Source of the DNA: an uncultured Spirochaetia bacterium
GTDB taxonomy: Bacteria > Spirochaetota > UBA4802 > JAGODF01
DNA: 6,046 nt
Assembly: GCA_937967705.1 (NCBI GenBank)
Contig: CALCJG010000112.1
Span: forward strand, 1-6,046
Direction: 5' to 3'
A program made the translations under genes and the position numbers. Positions 1 through 5,730 of the stretch are shown one piece after another; within the stretch, counting starts at the first letter, position 1; the number at the start of each line of letters is the position of its first letter. The notes below the pieces were generated by a model. It searched no databases and was not told the origin of the DNA. It saw only the letters and a program-made list of their open reading frames with translations.

Positions 1-501
1 AGGGGAAATCTTCACCAGGGTATTACAGAGGGAGTTTTGCTTGAAGAGTAAAAAGACATTCCCTTTCATATAGGCGTCTATTAGAGAAAGCAGTTCACGG
101 TAAAGAAGAGTAAAATCCGAAAAATATTCAGGTTTTTCATCCAATTGTGTATAAACAGAGTCCTGGTAGAATTCCAGCAGCCCTCTTATTCCGGATTGCT
201 GGAGGGATTCTCTGAGATCTTTAGTAAGATATAAGTCGGTTGCGAGGATAACCGGGCAGGAAAGGATTTTCTGGCGCAGAGCCTCAAGCGCTTCCAGTGC
301 CTGGGGAATAGTATCTATACTGAGAGGAATGATCGTTGCAGGGGGTTGAGATTCATAGATATCCTTCATGGAGTTCTGAAGAATGACAGGGAGAGATTCC
401 TCAGAGAGGTGGTTCAAAATATCCAATTCAAGACTACTTTGAGTATGGAGAAGCATCATTTGGCCGATTCCGAGCGTGGCCATATGTTTTTTAAGGGACA
501 T
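1..501 (-). CDS. Unrecognised protein, N-terminal 167 residues, runs off left edge
   Basis: The minus-strand reading frame starts at ATG 501-499 and stays open to base 1, so the 3' end of the gene lies outside the window. The protein begins MSLKKHMATLGIGQMMLLHT. I do not recognise the family. It is soluble-looking, with no signal peptide or membrane segment, and alternates leucine-rich helical stretches with short hydrophobic strands. Residues 81-115 (starting SCPVILATDLYLTKDLRE) loosely recall the strand-helix-strand second half of a response-regulator receiver domain, but no phospho-acceptor aspartate pattern is evident, so this is only an impression. The start codon shares its A with the stop of glcD upstream (TGATG), with a GGAAG stretch about 10 bases before the ATG. 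This implies translational coupling and a job connected with the GlcD dehydrogenase. Codon usage and the long open frame support a real gene; the function is unknown. Confidence 0.75.
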   Translation of the reverse strand, partial: MSLKKHMATLGIGQMMLLHTQSSLELDILNHLSEESLPVILQNSMKDIYESQPPATIIPLSIDTIPQALEALEALRQKILSCPVILATDLYLTKDLRESLQQSGIRGLLEFYQDSVYTQLDEKPEYFSDFTLLYRELLSLIDAYMKGNVFLLFKQNSLCNTLVKISP

Positions 502-1889
502 CAAAGGATCTTCCCGGGGTTTAATATCATATGGGGATCAAAGGCCCGTTTGATCCGTTTTAACAGCTCAATTTCTTCAGGAGATGAAGCCAGAGGTAGG
601 TAGTCTCGCCGTATGTAGCCAATCCCGTGCTCACCGGTTATGGTCCCTCCCAGAGAAAGAGCTTCCTGGTATATCAAAGCTTTTAGACCCGGCAATAGTG
701 ACTTCCATTCTGTGTAATCCCGTTTCCCTTTGAGTACATCTATGTGAACATTTCCGTCTCCGGCATGGCCGAACATCACCGAAGAAAGCCCTTCCCTGTT
801 AAAAATGGCTTTAAGACCCTTGAGAAAAGCAGGGATGTTGGAGCGGGGGACGACGCAATCCTCAGCAAGGAATACCGGGCTGGTATGGTGGATAGCTTCA
901 CGAATGGAGCGTCTGGCCTTCCAGATGCGATTGCGCTGACTCTCTGTTTCAGCAACGAAGACAGAATCCTGGTCGATTCCAGGAAGAGTGGTGATGGTAT
1001 TTAGAGTATGGCTAATTGCATCTTCGGTATTCCCGTCTATCTGTATCAGCAGGTGAGCCCCTGCTGAGGGAAAGGGCATATCCTCACCAAGAAAGCCAGC
1101 TACCAACCTTATTGCATCTTCTTCCATGAATTCAATGGCTGCAGGGATAATACGGGAGGATGTGATGGTATAAACGGCATCAATGGCATTATCCAGCGTG
1201 GGAAAGGGGATCAGCAGGTCTATGGAATGGGGAGGAAGAGGTATCAGTTTTAATACAATTTTAGTAACAACTGCAAGGGTTCCCTCGGAGCCTATGAGAA
1301 TGCCGATCAAATTATACCCGGTAGCATTTTTTACAAATTTGCCCCCGGTTTGAATGATGCTGCCGTCAGGAAGAACGAATTCAAGACCGATAATATAGTC
1401 CTTGGTGGTGCCGTATTTGACGGCTCTGGGTCCCCCTGCCCCTTCGGCGACATTACCACCGATGGAACAGGAATCGAGACTGGCGGGATCGGGAGGATAC
1501 ATGAGGCCCCATTCCCTTGCCTTTCGCTGAATATCACCTGTGATAGCACCAGGCTCGACCGTGGCGGTCATGTTATGGGGATCAATTTCAATGATGCGGT
1601 TCATTTTCTCAAGAGAAAGTACAAGCCCTCCCTGAATCGGAACGGCTCCGCCGGTCACGCCGGTACCGGCTCCGCGAGGTATGACTGGAATTCTATGCTC
1701 ATTGCAGAGCTTTAACACCTTGCTGACATCAGATGTATCCCGTGCACGAACGAGAATATCAGCCAAGCCGTTAAGATCGGATGTTTCATCGCGGGAGTAT
1801 GTTTCAAGGATGTCCAAATCCCGGGAAACCTGTTCTGATCCCAGGCTATCATAAAGAAGGTTATAGAAGTTTTCTTGATCCTTAAACAT
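501..1889 (-). CDS. glcD: FAD-linked 2-hydroxyacid dehydrogenase, GlcD / D-lactate dehydrogenase family
   Basis: A 462-residue flavoprotein of the vanillyl-alcohol-oxidase fold, normal full length for GlcD-type enzymes, which oxidise glycolate, D-lactate or related 2-hydroxyacids to the 2-oxoacid. The FAD-binding domain spans about residues 45-215, with the PP-loop PRGAGTGVTGG at 71-81 and the conserved CSIGGNVAEGAGGP at 141-154. The C-terminal FAD-oxidase domain spans about 220-460, with GHAGDGNVH at 374-382 (family metal/substrate histidines), GEHGIG at 419-424 and the terminal NPGK at 457-460. Start: an in-frame TAG lies nine bases upstream of the ATG, so no longer start is possible; no strong Shine-Dalgarno is seen. 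The substrate cannot be told from sequence. No GlcE or iron-sulfur GlcF, and no EtfAB, is present in the window; the electron acceptor is therefore unknown. The gene follows the hypB terminator, so it needs its own promoter, and it is coupled to an unknown downstream gene. Confidence 0.93.
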   Translation of the reverse strand: MFKDQENFYNLLYDSLGSEQVSRDLDILETYSRDETSDLNGLADILVRARDTSDVSKVLKLCNEHRIPVIPRGAGTGVTGGAVPIQGGLVLSLEKMNRIIEIDPHNMTATVEPGAITGDIQRKAREWGLMYPPDPASLDSCSIGGNVAEGAGGPRAVKYGTTKDYIIGLEFVLPDGSIIQTGGKFVKNATGYNLIGILIGSEGTLAVVTKIVLKLIPLPPHSIDLLIPFPTLDNAIDAVYTITSSRIIPAAIEFMEEDAIRLVAGFLGEDMPFPSAGAHLLIQIDGNTEDAISHTLNTITTLPGIDQDSVFVAETESQRNRIWKARRSIREAIHHTSPVFLAEDCVVPRSNIPAFLKGLKAIFNREGLSSVMFGHAGDGNVHIDVLKGKRDYTEWKSLLPGLKALIYQEALSLGGTITGEHGIGYIRRDYLPLASSPEEIELLKRIKRAFDPHMILNPGKIL

Positions 1890-1951
1890 CGAGTTCTATT
1901 CTGGCAGCAATCAAAGAGAAAATGAAATATAAACAGCTTCTAATGTATATT

Positions 1952-1980
1952 AATATGCCTTGAAACAAACAGAATATCAA
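1952..1980 (-). promoter_or_regulatory. Candidate sigma-70 type promoter for glcD
   Basis: On the minus strand TTGATA (1980-1975) is followed after 17 bases by CATATT (1957-1952), which matches the -10 consensus at four of six positions. It sits directly after the hypB terminator and about 60 bases before the glcD ATG, where a promoter is expected because the terminator should block read-through. The stretch is very AT-rich, so chance matches are likely. Confidence 0.3.
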
Positions 1981-2010
1981 TAAAAAACCCCCTCCTGGGT
2001 GAAGGGGGTT
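1981..2010 (-). terminator. Rho-independent terminator after hypB
   Basis: On the minus strand AACCCCC (2010-2004) pairs perfectly with GGGGGTT (1992-1986) around an 11-base loop, whose outermost pair may also close. A run of six T follows the GGGGG and supplies the U-tract. It begins 16 bases after the hypB stop. It marks the end of the hypB transcript and isolates glcD. On the plus strand the same stem is not followed by a T-run, so it acts only leftward. Confidence 0.9.
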
Positions 2011-2026
2011 GTACAAGATCAGGATG

Positions 2027-2692
2027 CTATTTAATTTTTGAATCTATCTTCTTTTTCATATAGTCCAGAAAATTATCAAAACCATCACCGTTGGTAGCGC
2101 TGATTTTAAAAAGATTTATCTTAGGATTTACTCTTTTAACATTCTCCAGGACCTCATCCATGTTATAATTCAGGTATGGGAGCAGGTCTATCTTGTTGAG
2201 CAGAAGGGTGTTGGAAGTGTTAAACATGAGTGGGTATTTGACAGGCTTGTCTTCGCCTTCAGTTATGCTTAGGACGACGACGCGTTCATCATCACCCAAT
2301 TCGAATTCTGCAGGACAAACCAAATTGCCTATGTTCTCGATGATCATGAGATCGATGTTGTCCAGATCAAATTGCTCCAGGGATTTCTTTATCCAGGAGC
2401 TTTCCAGATGGCAATCACCTCCGAAAAGGGATGTCTCGATTTGTAGTATTGGAATATCATGTTTGGCAAGTTTCTCTGCATCCTTGGTTGTTTTAATATC
2501 CCCTTCTATGACACCGATACGGTATTGATCCTTGAGCGATTTGATAACACGGTCAGTAATGGTCGTTTTACCGGAACCGGGAGAACTCATGAGATCGATC
2601 ATGTAAACCCGTTTCTCTTTTAATAGAGATTTGATTTCATCGGCCATCTCCCGGTTGGATTCAAAAATATCCTTCAGAACCTTGATTTCCAT
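2027..2692 (-). CDS. hypB: Hydrogenase/nickel-enzyme maturation GTPase HypB
   Basis: A cytoplasmic SIMIBI-class GTPase that, with HypA, delivers nickel to the large subunit of [NiFe]-hydrogenase (and to urease in some bacteria). From the chosen start the protein has 221 residues. The Walker A loop SSPGSGKTT is at 36-44, EGDIKTTKD at 63-71, the metal-site pair Cys94-His95 in GGDCHLES, Cys126 in the ENIGNLVCPAEF segment, and the G4 motif NKID at 166-169. All three G-domain metal ligands are therefore kept. The N-terminal CxxCGC high-affinity site and the His-rich nickel store of some homologues are absent. Start: the frame extends back to a TTG at 2722, but ATG 2692-2690 has a perfect AGGAGG five bases upstream and begins MEIKVLKD, typical of the family. 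No hypA, other hyp gene or hydrogenase subunit lies in the window. A terminator follows the gene directly. Confidence 0.95.
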   Translation of the reverse strand: MEIKVLKDIFESNREMADEIKSLLKEKRVYMIDLMSSPGSGKTTITDRVIKSLKDQYRIGVIEGDIKTTKDAEKLAKHDIPILQIETSLFGGDCHLESSWIKKSLEQFDLDNIDLMIIENIGNLVCPAEFELGDDERVVVLSITEGEDKPVKYPLMFNTSNTLLLNKIDLLPYLNYNMDEVLENVKRVNPKINLFKISATNGDGFDNFLDYMKKKIDSKIK

Positions 2693-2697
2693 GGCAT

Positions 2698-2703
2698 CCT
2701 CCT
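2698..2703 (-). promoter_or_regulatory. Strong Shine-Dalgarno that sets the hypB start
   Basis: AGGAGG on the minus strand, five bases (ATGCC) before ATG 2692-2690. It lies inside the extension that would be translated from the TTG at 2722, so it argues that translation begins at the inner ATG. The spacer itself contains an out-of-frame ATG two bases after the SD, which is too close to be used well. Confidence 0.85.
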
Positions 2704-2727
2704 GATTATTGTGAGGGAACAAAATGA

Positions 2728-2733
2728 ATTATA
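2728..2733 (-). promoter_or_regulatory. Possible -10 element (TATAAT) for hypB
   Basis: A perfect TATAAT on the minus strand, 35 bases before the hypB ATG, in the 88-base gap after the lipoprotein gene. No good -35 hexamer lies at 16-18 bases; a TTGCCA lies only 10 bases upstream. Read-through from the lipoprotein gene is an equally good explanation for hypB expression, since no terminator is seen in that gap. Confidence 0.3.
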
Positions 2734-2780
2734 TACATCTAAATGGCAACAGGTTTTTCCCATAATTAAACACAGATCCG

Positions 2781-3920
2781 CTAATCCTTAGCTATCAGGG
2801 CGGAAAAATGCAGTTTATAACTGGCCGGTTTCCCGGAAAGGGAATGGGGAAAAATCAAGACCTTGTAGGGAGATTCTGCCCCAGGAGAGAGAACTTTCCT
2901 GCTGGCAAACCCGTTAGCGCTTCCAATGAATTTACCCTTTTTATCATATAGAGAAACAATGATCTGCGCATATCGAATATGATCCCTGCTTCTGTTGACG
3001 AAAATACCTGTCAGTTCATAGCTTGTCAGGATTTTTTTACGTGTGAAGTTTTCTTCCCGGCTACTGAAATTGACCAAGTGATGAAAGTATATCTCTTCTT
3101 CAGGTTCATAGATGATTTCATAGGAAGAAAATCCCATTGGTTTTGGGGTGATGATGCCCATGAAAGGGATTTTTTCACCCGGGGCTACATACCTGCTTCC
3201 GAAGCATCGAACGACGGCCAGCTGTCTCCTGGATTTGTTCAGGAGACGGAAGGTTATATCTGGTCGGGAGAGGGTGATTTTACCCTGATTTTCTACCTGC
3301 CCGATAAAATAAAGACTGCGTCCCGACTTCACCAGTTGAACATCCAGAAGTCTTGCAGACTTTTTCCCCTCTGCCGGGATTATTCTTACATCATCATCAG
3401 GGTTGAAAATTCTTCCCGAGGCGGTCTTTTTGCCTGATGTGTTGTCTTTAACATCACTTCTTGCAAAGGATTTTATTGAAGATTTTAGTATCAGCCCCGT
3501 TTCAGTTTGAATTACTCTTACTATGATTTCATCGCGGTTATCCTTTCGGATAATGGTACCAACTACTATTGCCTCAACAGAGAGAAGGCGGCCTATCTTA
3601 AGTGCCATGTCGTGTTTCACGGCTCCGCTGTAGTTTAAGGCCTGTTCATTCAAAACCTTCTCGATCTTGGACCTTTCCACAACAGAGAGCTTGCCTATCA
3701 GCAGGAGTTCGTGAACGATCCTATCCGAGGCGTAGATTCCTGCGCTCGTGTTTTCGTCCGTATTTTCAAAGGGGAGAACTGCTATAACCCGGTTTTTCAA
3801 GCGTACTTCCACAGAGGATATATCACGGGCTATATCACGATAGAGGGTATTCTCAGTTACTTCAGCTGATTTACATGCGATTAAAAGCAGTAGCAATGAT
3901 GAAAATATTGTTGTTTTCAT
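2781..3920 (-). CDS. CsgG/LpoB-like lipoprotein with two C-terminal FxLYD-like domains
   Basis: A 379-residue predicted lipoprotein. MKTT, a hydrophobic run (residues 5-15) and the lipobox LIAC give lipid-modified Cys16; the next residue is Lys, not Asp, which under the E. coli rule would send it to the outer membrane. Residues about 43-155 resemble the CsgG/FlgO/LpoB-type periplasmic domain: RVIAVLPFEN (44-53), SDRIVHELL (65-73), the VVERSKIEKVLNEQ segment (80-93), then IGRLLSVEAIVVGTI (109-123). This is known in proteins that build secretion pores or activate cell-wall enzymes. A polar linker (about 156-187) leads to two related beta-rich segments. The first (about 188-275) contains IGQVENQG and VAPGEKIPF; the second (about 297-375) contains TGIFVNRS, the hallmark VSLYDKKGK and LSPGAESPY. 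Both fit the FxLYD pattern. The ATG has only a weak AAGAA about ten bases upstream. The exact role is unknown; the domain calls are from pattern memory. Confidence 0.8.
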   Translation of the reverse strand: MKTTIFSSLLLLLIACKSAEVTENTLYRDIARDISSVEVRLKNRVIAVLPFENTDENTSAGIYASDRIVHELLLIGKLSVVERSKIEKVLNEQALNYSGAVKHDMALKIGRLLSVEAIVVGTIIRKDNRDEIIVRVIQTETGLILKSSIKSFARSDVKDNTSGKKTASGRIFNPDDDVRIIPAEGKKSARLLDVQLVKSGRSLYFIGQVENQGKITLSRPDITFRLLNKSRRQLAVVRCFGSRYVAPGEKIPFMGIITPKPMGFSSYEIIYEPEEEIYFHHLVNFSSREENFTRKKILTSYELTGIFVNRSRDHIRYAQIIVSLYDKKGKFIGSANGFASRKVLSPGAESPYKVLIFPHSLSGKPASYKLHFSALIAKD

Positions 3921-4051
3921 AAACTATTGTTCTTACATTGATAAAGATTACATGATGAATTATGAAGGCAATAATCCATGGAATTACATCTCTTCAAACC
4001 GGAGAGCACGTAAATTTAGCCAGATTATCCCGTTCAGATAGAATAAAAAGA

Positions 4052-4080
4052 TTGAAGTTATCGAAATATTACAATAATAT
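4052..4080 (+). promoter_or_regulatory. Candidate promoter for the xth - diguanylate cyclase unit
   Basis: TTGAAG (4052-4057), 17-base spacer, TAATAT (4075-4080); each hexamer matches consensus at four of six positions. Transcription would start near 4087, about 33 bases before the xth ATG, placing the inverted repeat at 4091-4107 just after the start point. AT-rich background makes this tentative. Confidence 0.3.
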
Positions 4081-4090
4081 TTTTTAAGAA

Positions 4091-4107
4091 TACTGTTAAA
4101 AACAGTA
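4091..4107. promoter_or_regulatory. Perfect inverted repeat before xth, operator-like
   Basis: TACTGTT (4091-4097), AAA, AACAGTA (4101-4107): seven of seven bases pair across a three-base centre, ending 12 bases before the xth ATG. The symmetry and place suit a dimeric repressor site over the early transcribed region, or a small hairpin in the leader. It is not a terminator: the stem is AT-rich and there is no T-run behind it. It does not match the LexA boxes I know (CTG-N10-CAG of enterobacteria, GAAC-N4-GTTC of Bacillus). No second copy is evident in the window. Confidence 0.5.
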
Positions 4108-4119
4108 CACATTTACGAC

Positions 4120-4890
4120 ATGGGATTAAAAATCATTTCATGGAATGTCAATGGTATACGAGCCATTGAAAAAAAGGGTTTTATCGACTGGTGGGAGAGG
4201 GAAAATCCTGATATTCTCTGTTTACAGGAAACAAAGGCCTCCGAGGAACAGATACCCAAGGCTGTGCAGGAGCGGGAAGCTTACTTAAAGTATTATTCGA
4301 CGGCAGAGAAAAAGGGTTACAGCGGTGTTGCTACCTATTCCAGGGAAAAGCCCATTTCTGTTGCCAGGGGGTTTGGTAATCCTGGATTTGATAGCGAAGG
4401 GCGGATTCTCATCACCGAGCATGAATCCTTTTATCTGTTTAATATATACTATCCTAATGGAAAAGCATCCTCAGAACGGTTACGCTATAAGATGAAATTT
4501 TATGATGCCTTTTTATCCTATGCTGATGATTTGAGACAAAAGGGGAAGCATTTAATAATCTGCGGGGATTTCAATACAGCTCATACTGAATTAGATCTGG
4601 CCCGCCCCAGGGAAAATGAGAAGACATCGGGTTTCCTTCCTGAGGAAAGGGCCTGGATTGATACTTTTATCTCCCATGGATATATTGATGCTTTTCGTAT
4701 GTTTACAGAAGAGGGAGGGCATTATTCCTGGTGGGATTACAAGACCAGGGCAAGGGAGAGAAATATCGGATGGAGGATAGATTATTTTTTTGTAAGCGCA
4801 AGCCTGGATGGGAAAGTCGTCGCTTCCAGGATATTAAAGGAAATTGAGGGCTCGGATCATTGTCCAGTAACCCTGGAAATTAATATATAG
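4120..4890 (+). CDS. xth: Exodeoxyribonuclease III (AP endonuclease, Xth family)
   Basis: A 256-residue cytoplasmic Mg-dependent nuclease of the endonuclease/exonuclease/phosphatase fold, which cleaves at abasic sites and trims 3' ends in base-excision repair; the length is typical of Xth proteins. Catalytic landmarks are all present: SWNVNGIRA (7-15), LQETK with metal-ligand Glu37, Tyr110 in NIYYPNG, GDFNTAH with Asp150 and Asn152, the ELDLARP segment (157-163), SGFLPEERAWID (170-181), WRIDYFF with Asp221, and the final GSDHCPV with Asp246-His247. The ATG is where family members start (MGLKIISWNVNG), but no Shine-Dalgarno precedes it; the leader instead carries an inverted repeat. It is followed nine bases later by a GGDEF gene on the same strand, probably in one transcript. 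Upstream lies the divergent lipoprotein gene, 199 bases away. Confidence 0.96.
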   Translation: MGLKIISWNVNGIRAIEKKGFIDWWERENPDILCLQETKASEEQIPKAVQEREAYLKYYSTAEKKGYSGVATYSREKPISVARGFGNPGFDSEGRILITEHESFYLFNIYYPNGKASSERLRYKMKFYDAFLSYADDLRQKGKHLIICGDFNTAHTELDLARPRENEKTSGFLPEERAWIDTFISHGYIDAFRMFTEEGGHYSWWDYKTRARERNIGWRIDYFFVSASLDGKVVASRILKEIEGSDHCPVTLEINI

Positions 4891-4899
4891 GAAAAAGGG

Positions 4900-5730
4900 A
4901 TGCTGCATAAGATCATACAGGCGAAGGAACGGATTGAACTGGATTTGCTTTCTGATATTGATGATTGTGAGATTTTCAATTTCATCATCACCTCGCTCAA
5001 ACATGAAACAAATACACCCTATTCCGCTCTTATGCAGGCAATACTACATTATACCGTTGATGAAAATGAGGCTCGGTTTACATGGGAGTCCATACTGAAG
5101 AATCGAGATGATATGGAAACCGCTCTGGGTAGAAAAGTAAATATCAAAACCGCAGTCGTTGATTATTTTACCCGCGACAGAATCAATGACAAAATTATTA
5201 TTTTCATTAAAGATGACATGATGGTTGCTTTTGATTCTGCCATGCGAGACAGCCTGACCGGTCTTCTTTCGCATGCCGTCATCCATTATGAACTGGAAAA
5301 AGAGTTTCAGATTGCAAAGAGGTATAACCTTCCTCTTTCGGTTATGTTTATTGATATAGACGATTTCAAGATGTATAATGATACTTATGGGCATAAAGAT
5401 GGGGACAAGGTTCTGATCATAGTCAGTGAGATTCTCACTAACAGCCTTCGAAATACGGACAGGGTCGGCCGTTACGGTGGGGAGGAGTTTTTAATCATCC
5501 TCCCCCATACAAAGGAAAAGGACGCCCGCCGTATTGCAGAAAAACTTCTGTTATCCGTTAGCGACAGATCCACCGCAGATGAGAGTTTTCAGCGTTTGGT
5601 GACGGTGAGTATTGGGATCGCCTGCATGTCGGAGTCGATCAAGGATGGACATGATTTAATTAAAAACGCTGATCTCAGCATGTATAAGGCGAAAAAAGAT
5701 GGGAAAAACCGCGTCAGTTCAACGTTTTAA
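4900..5730 (+). CDS. Diguanylate cyclase (GGDEF protein) with uncharacterised N-terminal domain
   Basis: A 276-residue soluble protein. The C-terminal GGDEF domain (about 113-276) makes c-di-GMP from two GTP. It shows DSLTGLL (117-123), FIDIDDFKMYNDTYGH (150-165) with the metal and nucleotide residues, active site GGEEF (193-197) in RYGGEEF, and VSIGIA (236-241). An RxxD inhibition site (Arg184-Asp187) stands the standard five residues before GGEEF, so product feedback is expected. Nothing in the catalytic core looks degenerate. Residues 1-110 have no membrane segment and match no PAS, GAF or receiver pattern I can see; an ARFTWESILKNRDDM stretch with LGRKVNIKTAVVDYF (58-90) looks conserved-domain-like and probably senses or dimerises. 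Start: AGGA overlapping the xth stop codon, seven bases before the ATG, gives a good ribosome-binding site and ties it to xth. Confidence 0.93.
   Translation: MLHKIIQAKERIELDLLSDIDDCEIFNFIITSLKHETNTPYSALMQAILHYTVDENEARFTWESILKNRDDMETALGRKVNIKTAVVDYFTRDRINDKIIIFIKDDMMVAFDSAMRDSLTGLLSHAVIHYELEKEFQIAKRYNLPLSVMFIDIDDFKMYNDTYGHKDGDKVLIIVSEILTNSLRNTDRVGRYGGEEFLIILPHTKEKDARRIAEKLLLSVSDRSTADESFQRLVTVSIGIACMSESIKDGHDLIKNADLSMYKAKKDGKNRVSSTF

Noticed and set aside
346..603. 85-codon plus-strand open frame spanning the glcD end
   Set aside because: It is antisense to both glcD and the coupled unknown gene, which share a TGATG junction on the minus strand.
1350..1715. 121-codon plus-strand open frame
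   Set aside because: It lies wholly inside glcD on the opposite strand, encodes no recognisable motif, and mirrors the glycine-rich FAD loop codons; a shadow frame.
1947..1956. ATATTAATAT palindrome between hypB and glcD
   Set aside because: Ten bases of pure AT in a very AT-rich spacer; expected by chance and overlapping a weak promoter candidate.
2979..3437. 152-codon plus-strand open frame opposite the lipoprotein gene
   Set aside because: The minus-strand product has a lipobox and domain pattern, whereas this frame has none and lies entirely within it.
4091..4107. Dyad before xth as a LexA (SOS) box
   Set aside because: The CTG to CAG spacing is seven bases, not ten, and it fits none of the other LexA motifs I know; only a general operator-like call is justified.
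3921..4119. Search of the divergent intergenic region for a small gene, tRNA or riboswitch
   Set aside because: No open frame with a ribosome-binding site, no cloverleaf and no known riboswitch core was seen; only the promoter candidate and dyad stand out.
5044..5394. 116-codon minus-strand open frame
   Set aside because: Antisense to the diguanylate cyclase, whose GGDEF motifs are unambiguous; no own ribosome-binding site or known motif.
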